Of a stretch of 64,000 nucleotides of DNA, positions 1 through 12,079 are shown piece by piece. The position numbers were made by a program, and so were the translations under genes. The notes under the pieces are model-generated. The model was not told where the DNA came from and ran no database searches. It saw only the letters and a program-made list of their open reading frames with translations. Position 1 is the stretch's first letter. Each line of letters starts with the position of its first letter. Location of the stretch: NCBI GenBank assembly GCA_037783545.1, contig JBBELK010000105.1:620001-684000 (forward strand), written 5' to 3'. The DNA is from Henricia sp. BOLD:AAB3569. Lineage: Eukaryota; Echinodermata; Asteroidea; Spinulosida; Echinasteridae.

Positions 1-764
1 TTTAATAACAATCCGAGGTCTTCCCCAAATCCATGGGATTCAACAGGTCTACTCACCATTCAAAGTTAACAATGTACTGATAGTTATTCTGACTGCATAT
101 CTGGATGATTTTAGCAAGAAGCTCGTCCGGATATCGTGACCCTGGCCTTCCGTCTAGTCTACGTGGATCATTAGCTTTTAATAACAATCCGAGGTCTTCC
201 CCAAATCCATGGGACTCAACAGATCTACTCACCATTCAAAGTTAACAATGTACTAATAGTTATTCTGACTGCATATCCGGATGATTTTAGCAAGAAGCTC
301 GTCCGGATATCGTGACCCTGGCCTTCCGTCCAGTCTACGTGGATCATTAGCTTCTAATAACAATCCGAGGTCTTCCCCAAATCCATGGGATTCAACAGAT
401 CTACTCACCATTCAAAGTTGACAATGTACTAATAGTTATTCTGGCTGCATATCTGGATGATTTTAGCAAGAAGCTCGTCCGGATATCGTGACCCTGGCCT
501 TCCGTCCAGTCTACGTGGATCTATTAGCTTCTAATAACAATCCGAGGTCTTCCCAAATCTATGGGATTCAACAGGTCTACTCACCATTCAAAGTTAACAA
601 TGTACTGATAGTTATTCTGGCTGCATATCTGGATGATTTTAGCAAGGAGCTCGTCCGGATATCGTGACCCTGGCCTTCCGTCCAGTCTACGTGGATCATT
701 AGCTTCTAATAACAATCCGAGGTCTTCCCCAAATCTATGGGATTCAACAGGTCTACTCACCATT
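1..764 (-). repeat. Five-unit 176-bp tandem array of AP3D1 exon 13 3' half plus intron
   Basis: The exon 13 donor context (ACTCACCATT on the plus strand) recurs at 51, 227, 403, 579 and 755, exactly 176 bp apart. The copy next to 755 is the true exon (761-909). The copies to its left contain the exon tail encoding DELLAKIIQICSQNNYQYIV, fused at a short gattgtta homology to the first ~50 bp of the downstream intron. They have an extra ~5 bp in the exon part and lack the acceptor, but each keeps an intact GTGAGT donor. The leftmost unit is cut by the window edge. Confidence 0.9.
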
Positions 765-3700
765 CAAAGTTAACAATGTACTGATAGTTATTCTGACTGC
801 ATATCTGGATGATTTTAGCAAGGAGCTCGTCCCTGTATTGTGACCCTTCCGCCCTGTCTACGTGGATCATTAGCTTCTTAACAATCTCCATTAGATTCTT
901 CTTGGAAACCTGGCTCAGAAAAACAAAAGCAAATTATTTATAACCTTTGTTTTTTTGGGAGGGAAGGGGTTGTGTATCAAATTAAATTATTGAATAATTT
1001 GTGCTACCTGCAGCCGATTTCACGAAACTTACGCAGTTGCGCAAGCCCACTGCGCAAGCCCAACATTTTATTGCGTAAGTTGTGCAACATTCTTGTGAAA
1101 TCGACTGCTGTACCTTTAGGTATACCACAATACAACTCAAACTCACATGGTCCTCATCGGGATTCGAACCCGAGACCTCTGACTCTCTAAACCAAGTCTG
1201 TCCACTACAAACAACTTACAATTCCATAGAGGAGGTCCAGGGGGTTCTAAGACGTATTGATTCATCCTTGTCATCTAAGATGAGATCCTTGTGGTCCTCA
1301 TCGGGATTCGAACCAGAGACCACTGACTCTCTAAACCAAGTCTGTCCACTACAAACAACTTACCATTCCATAGAGGAGGTCCAAGGCTCTGAGACGTATC
1401 GATTCATCCTTGTCATCTAGACAGTCTAAGATGAGATCCTTGTGACTCTGAACCGACTTGGGATGTGTCTTAAGGATCTTGCCCATGGCCAGCAGCCCCA
1501 GGTACTTCACTGCTCAAAGGAGTTTTAACAAGGGCATCAAAATATTTTAAATACTAAAGTTCTGCAATTTTTACAATGAATTTTGTTATCTTGTAACACT
1601 ATCTTGTTATACTACAAAACATGGAATGAGAGAAAAATTGTATGGGCCTCATAGGAATTTGAAACCGAGACCTCTGACTCTCTGGGCAGATGCTCTACCA
1701 GCTGAGCTATGAGGCACCGTGGTATAATCTCTTAGGTTTCCCTACAAACCCAACTTTTCTCTCCGTATTGCATGGATGTGAAAATGAGTATTATTAATGA
1801 AAGTTTTTGACTCACAGTTTTGATCTGTATCTTCGATGAGAATGCGTAGTTTCTGAACACAAAGCTGTGGGGGATTTAAAAATAGAATAAATTACCTTAG
1901 ACAGTTGCTACAAGACAGAACATACAGAAATGTTTGCAATAATTAGAATTTTCACTGAAAACCAAATGAACCAATTTGAATGCATGTGAAAACAAGCTTG
2001 CAGTAGTAGGAAACATAGCATTACTATCGCATTACTATCGCATTACTACTGCATGGTACTGAAACTACTGCAGTTATTAACTGTTGCACAATGCATAGTT
2101 CCAAGATTGCCCAGTTAACCCCGCCCATTAGATATTGTTGCTATGTGCTCACAAGCCATCGCAAAAAATGGCGACACACAACGTACAAAGCAACAGGACT
2201 CGGCATGGAAAGCACAGATTCATTGGAGAAAACTCAAAGGTATTTATGTTTTAGGGTCGACAGTTACCGTAGCACACACTAAGCGAAGGGCTAGTAATGC
2301 AGGGATGCTATATATTCATAAAAATGCGCTTTCCTACCTTTGAACAGCGAATCGCCCGACATTGAAACCAAAATTCACCCGGTCACTGGCGCATACAACA
2401 TACAAACTGTATGGGCAGAAAATCGCGTGATTGTGTGATGATTGCATCACTTTGACCTATGTGGGCGCCGTCTGCTAGCTCTGTTGTGATTGGTCGGCGG
2501 GTTTGGCTTGATTAACAGGTCGGAACTATGCATTATCCATTGCATAACTTACTGCTTTGTGGATAACTGTTGGTTAGGTTATTAGCTGTTGCATGGTTAT
2601 TACTGTTGCATTGCTAACTTCTCTATAGGCCAGCGCCACAGATTTCTATTAACAGCTAGATAAGAAACGACTGTGTTATTGAATGGCACATCACCGTAAC
2701 CGGTTTCAGGCGGTTTGAACGCGTGCGTGTGTAGCGCATTTTGTGTTCGAACATAACACGCGTGATCATCACAAACATCGAGTGCGCATGTGGGAGGTTT
2801 TACGTGTAATTCAATGGGGAAGTGTGCAAAACCATGCAAATGAGGTGCCCAAAATTATGCAAATGGCGCCCAAAAGTATGCAAATGGTGCCCAAAACTAT
2901 GCTAATGAGAAGGCGCGGTTATGTGCGTCCCGGCTCCGTTTCTGTGGCCGGCGCGGACATCCGGGAACTCTCATCTAGTCATCTTGTTCCCAACTTCATT
3001 CACTTGAAAGTGAATAGGTCACAAGTCCGGAGCACAGACTGCGCGCCGATGAAAAGTCATCAGTTGCTATGTACACACAGTAAAGAACAATGGGGTTTTT
3101 ACGCAGCCGACGTCATCCCGCCCCAACCTATAGCAGAGTTAACTATTAAATAGTTAACTATTGCTTAGAAGAGCTATAAACAAGGCTATCCAACTATTAA
3201 ACATTTACTAATAAAACTTAATAAAATATGAAATACCCACCACCTCAAAATAAACCAATGGTATTTTGTAGCCGCTTTCAAGAAGTGAATGATTAAAATG
3301 TCAATCATGAAAACCAACCGATCATGTTAACAATAACTTCCGATTAAATCACCGAGTGTTGTAGTTACTTAAGTTAACCGTTGCACTTAGCATATAATGA
3401 ACAAACTGCAAACAGCTTAGCATACAACAAACTGCTAACAGCTCCAGCGCACACAAGCGGGACAACTTTAGAGTATGTGGCTGATCTGCAGTTAGTTATT
3501 TTCAGGAAACAAGAGTTAGTAAAACAATTCAATCATCAGACACAACTAGCAATGATGAAATTCTGTAAGCTGCTAGTGCAAAATATTTGCATGTAACTGA
3601 TGACATGAATATGCATGCCAGTATCATCATGAATATGAATGAACTAACAATAACAATGAGTGACTGCAAAACAAATGGTTTAGTATGGGTTTAGTATAAC

Positions 3701-6700
3701 TGTCCCCAAACTGAAGTGATGTAGCTTCCAACCTTTTCCCCTTCCCCTAAACTTAAAAAAAATAAAATGGAAACTTTGAAAAGCGAATTCAGCACCCCCT
3801 CCACCCCCACCCCCAACCCACCCATGAAAAACAAGGCTGTAACAAACATGCAATGAAATGAAATGGAATGATTGTAATGCATCATGTCATTTTTTTTTTA
3901 CTTTTTGGAAAAGTAAGGTCCACTTTTTTAAAATATAATTCTTGGAACTTTCTCAAAAAAGCTTTGTGTTTTTTACTTGCATTGTGCAAATAACGAAACA
4001 GGTGCACTGTCTATAGCAGGTGCTTTCCATGTTTTCTATCCCAATGTATGCTGACACATTATGCAAGGATTCTTTTACAAACGAGGCAAAATCAGGTTAG
4101 ATATAAATTCAAATTGTTAATGACTATCCACATGAGTAGCCAAGCATTTCAGTATAGCAGGTATTATTTACGTAAAGCCAATGGACCAAGGATAGTAATT
4201 GAAATTTTTAATTTGAACAGAAAATGTATCGTTTTTTATGCCCTGGTCTTGTAAAAATCTTTGGACTAGTAAAACAGTTGAGTCACTAGACCAGTGGTCT
4301 TGTAGATTTTTAGCTGAAATTGAAGTCCTGTAACAAAAGGCTTTCAGGTTAGAATGAAAATATAAATTTTCGAAACTGCAACATCATTTATGTTTGTTAT
4401 CAATGTTATCCAACGTGCAATTTGGCCCAACGTGCAAGATGCAAATAAAAACAGGACCTCACCGCTACAAACAAAACAAACACAATCCAACCCAAACAAA
4501 AACGCCCCCTGCTACCGGATCATCTCGGGTGTCAAAGGTCAAGGGTCACCGTGTCGGTGTAGTGGGTATATACCTGTATTGATGCGGAGTGGTCGGGCAT
4601 TCCTGAAGATAACGAAATCAAAACTGTAAGTTACAAAAGAGACAAAAAGAGGGGGGAAAAGAAAAATATGAAAACGAAAACGGGAGAGAAAAGGAAAAAA
4701 AAGATCAGTATTGAGTTGAATTCAGTTGAATGATAAAAATGGACGATGGTTGCAAAAGCTATAGAAGAGCTCCGTGACGTCACTTGTTTACATCTAGCAC
4801 ACCCTCTGTTGTTTAACGACAGGAAAAAATAATACAGCTTGGTCTATGAAACTTCATGAAATCTATCAATTATATCGACTTGGAAAACACAAGCTGTCTT
4901 TATTTGGCTAAAATCAGGTAGCTTATGACACCTGTAAGCAAGTTTAATGAGAATTTTAGGAAAAAAATGCTTTGAAACCAAAGCTACGTAGAAAAACATG
5001 GACTTGCCTATGTAACTAGTGGGCTTTTTGCCTGTCGACTTTTGTCTCAATTCAACAGAGGGCACCCCAAATGTAAACACATGTCACATCGTCTATACAG
5101 GGTTTGTCCAGCGATACTTTTGTCACCCGTCTCAGAAGAGAATGGGGACTGTTACAGGCAATAGACCCATGAGTAGAAAAAGGGAAACCATAGCACCGTA
5201 GCAGGCAATTGGGGGATTGAAAGTTTGGGGGAATACCGACTTTACCCTCATGAAAAAGAAATGGAAATTAGGTAGGGAGAGTTGAGCTGCACTGTAAACA
5301 AAATGCTTTCAAATCAAACCATGGAGTTTTGTATTGGGAATTTTGAATCATAAACAGGCACTTGGATTGAATAACCAAGAACTTAAAACAAGAAGAAATT
5401 AGTCATAAGACTATAAACAACCTGAGCTTAACTTTGAGATGAAAGTGTTCATGACAAGAAGGGCATTTTGTCCAAGTATAATCTTGGATTCTGAAAGATT
5501 TACAATAAAATTGTGTGTATCTGTTTCGTTGCTTAAATATGTCATCTTTACATTATTCGGTATTAATGATATGCAGAGTGTATAATGCACTGCAATTGTT
5601 GAATTATTGGTTGCACTAAGTCGGAAAAGAGTTATTTTGTCAGGAATTTATTTGGATTATTTACTGGCATAGCACATTAAACTCTGGCAGGTTTCATCTT
5701 ACCTGAGATGACGGTGTTGATGCATTCATATAGCAATGACATGGCTGACGTACTGTAAGGGAAAAACACATCAAAGTCACAATAACAAAATACAAGAACA
5801 TATTCTCTTAAAAACAAAAACAGTGTTTGCACAGACATTCTGTAAATGGTGACCACAATAATGGTCTCTCACCCCATCTCCCCCAAATCGACAAATAACG
5901 CCAACTTGTCACTGACCTGTGAATGAGGTTTGTGAGTGGTTCCAACAGCTTCTTGCCTAATCGCGGTTCCAGTGGAGTCAGGGCACCAAACTAAAAGCAA
6001 AAAGACACAGTTATTTATGTTTGATGATGCATTTTTTAAAATTTCAATCCAAAATTGCATCCCAAATTACATCTCCAGTTGCCTCCTCTTCTCCAGCCCT
6101 CCTACCCCCAGCCTTCCCCCATCCCATCCCATCGCCCCCACACACACAAAAATGGAATCCCATCGCCCCCAGTCAAGCCCCCCCTTCCCACTGGGACCCC
6201 CAATAGCACATAAAATAACAGAGGACTACTATCGGATGAATTTTAAAATTCATGAGACTCATGACTGACAAACATTTTTCTCATCAACAAATCTCACCAA
6301 TTTGATGATTTTGATCAGCATCCAGTTGTTGGTGGAGCTCGTCATAAGCTTGAAGAATAGCGGAGCTAGCGACAGGTAGTTCTTGGGATTCTGACGAGCC
6401 AGTTCACAAATGACGTTGACTGCTGCTGATTGGACGCCTGTTATGAAAGCAAATTCAACAGTTTGTTGACACAGCGCCTTCATGGTTATGGCAAAAGATG
6501 AATTCTTATAAGCTTTTTTGAATAGCGGAGCGAGTGACAGCTAGTTCTGGGGATTATTACGGGCCAGTTCACAAACGACATTAACAGCTGCTGACTGATC
6601 GCCAGTTAACAGCACAAACAAAATTTTTTTTTGACACAGTGCCCTGGTGGTTATGCCAACACATAAATTCTGATTTAGTACTGTTAAGTACAGTGGAATG

Positions 6701-9700
6701 TTATAATGAACATTCTGCTGGAGTGAACTTGACCCTTTAGCCACAAATTATTCAAATGAATGTGTTTCTCTGTTAACTAAAGATTTCCAAATATACCAAA
6801 TGATTTCTGTACATTGAGTGACCTTAGTGTCTCACCTGGATCTGGGTCCTCCAGTTTGTCCTTTAACCTCGGGAAAGCTGGCCTCAAGGCTTCAGGGAAC
6901 TGTGAAAAGGAGAATTGTGAGAATATGCTTTTAGAAAAAAAATCTAAAATTATTATTTAAAAATTTAAAATAATGTCCTGATGCATTTACAAGTGAAATG
7001 TATTAATACCAAATATTACCTTTAAGAAAATCTTGTACATGAGCAGTATTGCCTTTTTCCTGATGTACGGTTTTGTAGAAGCCATCTGGAAAATGAAAAT
7101 TATGCAAATGAAGTTTAGACTGGGCTTGGTTTTGCCGTTTAAAAGTGAAACAAATTCACAGAGGGTGTCCCTGGTTTGGACGTGATGACCATTTTTTTTA
7201 TGAACTTGCCTTTTATTATGTATGTCACAAAATTACCACTCATTACACAGTGAGTTGGTGGCTACCAGGGCTGTAGTCGAGTTTATCACAGGTCCATCAC
7301 AGGTCCTCACAAGCCCTCACAAGTCCACCACAAGTCCCTGGATCTTAATTCAAGTCACAAGCTATTCAAATGGACTCCAACAAAGGCATTCTTTTGTGCG
7401 AGTTCATCCTTTGCTTCTTGTTACTGGACTTGTGACAGACTTGTAAGGGACTTGTCACGGACTTATGATTTTATAGGCTCTGGACTCGTGATGGACTCGA
7501 CTACAACCCTGGTGGCTACTACACTAAAAAGTGGGGATGCTGGAAAAGGTAGACAAGAGCCGTCTATGCTGAAGTCTAACCTTTAAGATGCATGGGATGT
7601 TTGTGAAATGCAACTCTTGGTTATTGTACTCTCTATGGTTCATAAGCACAATTTATCATGGACTTGGAACAATGGGCGGAATGCAGTGTAATTATAAATT
7701 ATTCAAGCATAGAAAAAAAGACAATCTTGAAACTATAGGAGAATGATGTAACTAAACACAATGCTAATCTCAACTACCAGCAATATACGTGAAATAAAAT
7801 ATGCAACATACAACATTAATTAAACACATTTATGATGGGTCTGGGTTAAACTAAATACGATGGTTTGACAAGTGCAAGTTGGAATATGAATTACAAACAC
7901 GTAACAAAAATGACCAAAAAGTACAAAATACTTTAATAAGGACAAAATGAATTTGAAGGGATATAATAAATTTACATGTATGAAGATGTTAATCGCAAAT
8001 ACAATCAGATTTTTCAATTTGGTGTTTATGTTATACGTATTAGTGACCTTGGGCCAATTTCATAGCGCTGCTTAAGCATTAGCTGAAAAGGCGTGCTTAC
8101 TGTAGCAGACGAGTTAAGCGCTATTTCATGGCCGCGGCGTGCTTAAGCATGCACGTGCTTAGAGACGGCTATTGTTGCGTCACTATCTTAAGAAAAGTTT
8201 GGCCCTGTAGTTAAGGCACGTTTTCAGTTGCTTACCGTTAACGATGCCTATGAAATACTATGAAATAGCAGATGCTCGGTTAACAGTAAATCGGCGTTAT
8301 GAAACTGGCCACTGGGGATAATTTCATAAAACTGGGTTAATAAAAATGGGTTAATAGTAAAAATTGTATGTCAACTTGTGTTCTTAGGAAAAATAGCAGA
8401 ACACCAGTCAATTGTAATACAAACAGCTTCATGAAATTGGCCCCTGTTCTGGTCAAACAAGTCAGATGTCACACAGCCTGGGCTAAGTTTTTGCAAAATA
8501 TAATAAAAACATAATGGAGATTCCAGGTGGTACAAAAACAATCCAGGTGGCAGCACCACTGTCCAGTTAAAGTAAAAATACAATGTCCATTGTATTTATA
8601 CTTTTTATTGGGCCTGGATTGAACACCGATTTTTAGTTACCGTTACAAAAACTCGGCCCAAACTGTGCGGAATCCATTTCACCAGAACATATCACAAATT
8701 GCACTGCAATTTTTCTTACAATGAATAGAACGAAGGAACTTACCAAGCTCATGAGGTCATTGGCAAGATCTCTGGCAAGGTCGGGGGACGTGAAACATGC
8801 AAGACCATTCATGGCTACGCTAGCATCGTACTGGTTGGTACTGTTAATGTCCTACTCAGCGAGGGGGGTGGGTACAAGCGGACACCAGTACACCGGCCGG
8901 ACAGGGTTGGTTGGGGCACACGATCGTTGATATGATGGTGCGAAGGTTGGTAGCCAGAGAGAGACACACACACAGCAACGGGGGTGTCGGGGGAAGGAAA
9001 CATGACCACGGAGAAGTTGGAGAAATTGAAATAAAAACGAAAGAAAAACAAAATAGCTACTGAGAGATACAACTACGAGAGCTACGACTAGGAGTGAACA
9101 CTAATGAAAAGTGCCGGAGTTACGGTATTTGGTGTTTGGAACAGTAAACCTCTCATAAGCTTTATTTACTACAAAAAACTTGAAACAAAAAGCACAAATT
9201 TGATCGCACCTACGAATCTGGTGCCAAGTTTTGGGCATTCTTGTAATTTTTTTTCATTATTTCACAAATATTTGTTGTCACTTTGGAAATCAGAAATTGT
9301 TCCCATCAACATTTACCACAAATGGTTCATAAATTTCAACGGATGAAAAAAGCCTTGTCTTTTGGTTATCTCGCTCTCAAACACCAAACATTCACAAACA
9401 ATTGTCAGCTAACATGAGTTAGCATAATAAACACGTACAAACGGTACAAATTCAGCCACTGGACACGAGGGGTGGGAGTGTCAACAATTACCAAATAAGC
9501 CCCGCCCTCTCCACTTACCAGTCCCATTATCTCATTGGCCAAATCGTTGGCCATTTCGGACGTCACGAAACACGACAGACTGCTCAGCGCACAACCGGTA
9601 TCGTACATTTGTTTGCTGCCCAAATCCTGTCAAGAATTGCTCATAAAAAAAGCAGCACACACAGGGCCAAAACAAAACAGCAACAATTTTCTTTCGCTTA

Positions 9701-12079
9701 ATTTTTTTTTTTGTACGAAACTGTTAAAAATGATTTTGGAACATGACACTCTTATTCATTGTGTTCCAAATCAGATGTCAAATGTTTTCACTGCTACAGT
9801 GTTACGATAAAATATTGTCCATTTTGTAAACATTCATTTTTTTTTTTATTCCAGTATAATTTGTAATTTTCCACAACACAAACACTAAATTCACAATATT
9901 ATGTGACAAAACGGAATAGCATTTACAATCAAAAATAAATTGGACTTTTTCCTAGGTTGTCCTAATAATGTACAAAACTGATTATCGAAATGCAATATGC
10001 TGTCGTAAGATGACAGACACATTTCACTTGTGTTTGGTTCATGTTATTTCCCTAGTAACGATTTTGCTTCAGTGTTTGAAGAGCTACCGAAACAATTTCT
10101 GAAACCGGTTGCAATTTGCAATATTCACTGCAGATTTTCATTTGTTTCTTCAGTTTTCTCTGGCTTTATTTTTGGTGTTTTTTCCACCCAACTACCATGG
10201 CAACCATACTAACCTTCCTGATCATGTTCGTCGTCAGCATAAGTACATCTGTCCCTTCATGGAAACTCTGCGAAGCGGCCAGGTAGCCAATCCGCTTGAA
10301 GGTAAACTTAGACGAGCTCATCACCTCAATGACATTGAATGCAGCCCAGCTGATGTCATAACCCAGCATTTGAAGCTACAAACAATAAAAACAAATTATT
10401 ATATTTTTTTTTTTTGAAAATTATCAAAATATTTGGTATTTGAAAACCAAACACATTCAGCACTAATTCTATATTATATGACATGATGATGCCTCAAAAA
10501 GTATAAATTTGGTGATTTTAGCAGTGAGAAAATGTCAAGTTTTTTTTTAAAACACTGCCATGCTCCATAGTTTTAGTGCAGAGTCTCAACTGGCGAATGC
10601 GTATTTTGGAATTTTTCACCAAAATATTTGTTCCAAAAACAGGGGTTTTGGTGACATTGAGAAAAGGTGGACGAGTGTGGAAATTAGCTTTAACTTGAGC
10701 GATACGGGCGAAAAAACTTACATAATACAGCTTGGCTACAGCATTGGTCTTGACTGCTATGTTTTCTTGCCTTAGTTCTTGCTTGATGTCTTCAATACAT
10801 GATGCTATGTACTTGGCCTGCAGGGTAAACAAACAAATTATACCATGGTTTGAGTTAAAGCAGTCGTAACATTTTATCAGATGTCTTACTATTATGCATC
10901 CGTCAATTGTATTCCCGGCCCTGGGGGACCCGGGACTAGCGGGGACTGGGCTGGAGATGTCCAAGTGGCCCAGCGTGATACTCCCGCAACGTCCCCGCAC
11001 AATCCTGGCCCCAACATGCAGGGCCGGTAGGGCAGGGCGGCAAATTTGTACAACCCCGGCTATGTCCCCGCTATTGTCCCGGTAGAGCGGGGCAACACAA
11101 TTGTACAACCCTGGCTATGTCCCCGCTATTGTCCCGGTATAGTGGGGCAACAAATTGTACAACCCGGGCCAAGTCCCCGCTATTGTCCCGGCTAGCGGGG
11201 CACGTTTTTTTGGACATCATCGGCTATGTCCCCGCTACTTTCTCTAAAGTCCCAGGTCCCCCAGGGCCGGGATTACAATTGACAGGTGCATTATTGGACC
11301 TGTCAATAGTTATTACAATAGTTAGACAAAATCGTCCTAACATAGTGGGATTGTCATACAATTGTCAGACTCGATTCTTTCATGGGCCATCTCGGGGGAA
11401 ACAGTCCAATATCACATATTTACAATAGCGCCATCATTTTCACCAGCTCAAAACACCTTAGGTTTAACTTGCGCCGGCTACCTGCAAGTTGCAAACAATA
11501 ATTACAATAAAGAAATGCATCTCGCTATTTAAATACCTGTATAAATTGTGTCAATTTATGTATTATGCTACTTTATCAATTCATATTTTATTTTACATTA
11601 GGCTCAAATTAAATAACACTCACACAAAAATTGATAAAGAAAAAAAAGGTTTGGCCATTGCAATGTCCTACCGTTGTTGGACAAAATCATCTTACAAAAC
11701 TTCAACAGTATTAATAATGTCCAACTATTGTAGGAAATCATACAATTGGAGGGCATATTGTCCTATCATAGCATGACATCCGTAAATTGAGTAGGCCTAG
11801 GACTGTGATGACCGTCGCATCTGGCAAAATGCCCATGCACCCGTAGGTATGTTACAGCCCTTTAATTGCATAATTATTTCAGACTTTACTCCGATATAAA
11901 AAAAATTGAGTCTCAACTGGCCAACGTGTATGGTAGTTTTTCCTTTTTAATTTAATTTTATATTTTTAGAAAGCTCCACCCACCTCAATATCCTTGTTAC
12001 TCCGAATTCCTCTCACCAAATCCTGCAGATTCTTGTCAAAAACACGCTCTAAACTCCCTTTGACTTTCTTCAGAGCCAT
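761..12079 (-). CDS. AP3D1: AP-3 complex subunit delta (AP3D1), 5' thirteen coding exons
   Basis: Delta is the large trunk subunit of AP-3, the adaptor that sorts cargo from endosomes to lysosome-related organelles. Coding exons, 5' to 3': 12079-11984, 10817-10722, 10375-10214, 9626-9519 (4a) or 8851-8744 (4b), 7085-7020, 6899-6836, 6437-6298, 5990-5917, 5752-5703, 4623-4574, 1864-1816, 1509-1364, 909-761. With one exon 4 they join to 1250 nt, about 416 codons, without a frame break. The ATG gives MALKKVKGSLERVFDKNLQD. Later blocks, LGYDISWAAFNVIEV, YLSLAPLFFKLMTSS, SLSSGMPDHSASIQ and ICSQNNYQYIVNFEW, match the vertebrate adaptin HEAT-repeat trunk as I know it. All junctions are GT/AG and in phase. 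The gene continues past the left edge, so the rest of the trunk, the hinge and the ear are not seen. Identification is firm; boundaries are hand-read. Confidence 0.95.
1148..1435 (-). repeat. 144-bp tandem duplication covering the 3' part of AP3D1 exon 12
   Basis: The block beginning tggtcctcatcgggattcga occurs at 1148 and again at 1292, a 144-bp period. The right copy contains the true 3' end of exon 12 (donor GTAAGT at 1363). The left copy repeats that exon tail (codons around DDKDESIR) and a donor, but lacks about 9 bp of exon sequence and has no acceptor, so it cannot be spliced in alone. Each unit also carries a tRNA-like fragment (B-box like GGTTCGAATCC on the minus strand). Confidence 0.8.
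1646..1715 (-). repeat. tRNA-like sequence, probably a tRNA-derived SINE head
   Basis: On the minus strand there is a 7-bp acceptor-stem pair (GCCTCAT / ATGAGGC), a good A box region (AGCTCAGCTGGTAGAGC) and a B-box-like GGTTTCAAATTCC. The anticodon stem and T stem do not close properly, so a working tRNA is unlikely. Shorter relatives sit at about 1148-1200, 1292-1340 and 62310-62360. Confidence 0.55.
6506..6602 (-). pseudogene. Dead duplicate of AP3D1 exon 7
   Basis: This stretch reads QSAAVNVVCELARNNPQN, then a TAG stop (6541-6543), then LSLAPLF, a clear copy of the true exon 7 (6298-6437: QSAAVNVICELARQNPKN, Y, LSLAPLF). The tyrosine codon TAC became TAG, the acceptor AG is lost (gttaact in place of taacag), and similarity ends soon after AAGCTT, so the 3' third is missing. 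The preceding intron is copied too (shared gccataacca...tgtgtcaa), so this was a local genomic duplication of more than about 150 bp. Confidence 0.85.
7266..7511. mobile_element. hAT-like MITE with 8-bp target duplication
   Basis: The ends are CAGGGCTGTAGTCGAGT and ACTCGACTACAACCCTG. The element is flanked by a perfect direct repeat GTGGCTAC (7258-7265 and 7512-7519). The 8-bp duplication and CAGGG end are typical of non-autonomous hAT elements. It lies in an AP3D1 intron and has no coding capacity. Confidence 0.8.
8050..8312. mobile_element. Palindromic MITE with 'ggccaatttcata' ends
   Basis: Begins gggccaatttcatagcg and ends with the approximate reverse complement tatgaaactggcca. It has no ORF and lies in the AP3D1 intron between exons 4b and 5. 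Superfamily not assigned. Confidence 0.5.
8744..8851 (-). CDS. AP3D1: AP3D1 exon 4b (alternative exon pair, downstream member)
   Basis: Also 108 bp and phase 0/0, with acceptor ...ctgagtag behind a C-rich tract and donor GTAAGTTCC. It encodes DINSTNQYDASVAMNGLACF then TSPDLARDLANDLMSL. By eye it is identical to 4a at 15 of 36 positions, has no stop, and keeps the residues that match the vertebrate segment (QYD, CF, DLARDLAND). Deep divergence with both reading frames intact points to two functional, probably mutually exclusive exons. Expression data are needed to prove the splicing mode. Confidence 0.85.
9519..9626 (-). CDS. AP3D1: AP3D1 exon 4a (alternative exon pair, upstream member)
   Basis: A 108-bp exon in phase 0/0, preceded by a good acceptor (ttcttgacag) and followed by GTAAGT. 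It encodes DLGSKQMYDTGC... to ...ANDLANEIMGL, 36 residues, the stretch after TTNMIRK in exon 3. A second exon of exactly the same length and phase lies 667 bp downstream (8744-8851) and encodes the same protein segment. Either one joins exon 3 to exon 5 in frame. Including both would also keep the frame but would duplicate a helix pair of the trunk. Confidence 0.9.
10903..11285. mobile_element. GC-rich MITE with internal tandem repeats
   Basis: The left end tcaattgtattcccggccct and right end gccgggattacaattgaca are inverted copies. Inside, from about 11040 to 11215, a ~65-bp module (ttgtacaacc...tatgtccccgctattgtccc) is repeated about three times. It sits in AP3D1 intron 1 and is much richer in GC than its surroundings. 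Confidence 0.6.

Noticed and set aside
1646..1715. Functional tRNA gene
   Set aside because: Acceptor and D arms look good, but the anticodon and T stems do not pair; family fragments nearby favour a SINE.
2743..3153. 136-residue plus-strand ORF
   Set aside because: Begins in a short internal repeat (atgcaaatg...cccaaaa) and has no domain or splice support. It lies in the AP3D1 intron between exons 10 and 11.
10518..11108. 196-residue minus-strand ORF, the longest in the window
   Set aside because: Only the stretch AKYIASCIEDIKQELRQENI and the residues after it is real (AP3D1 exon 2). The rest is read-through of intron and of the GC-rich MITE.
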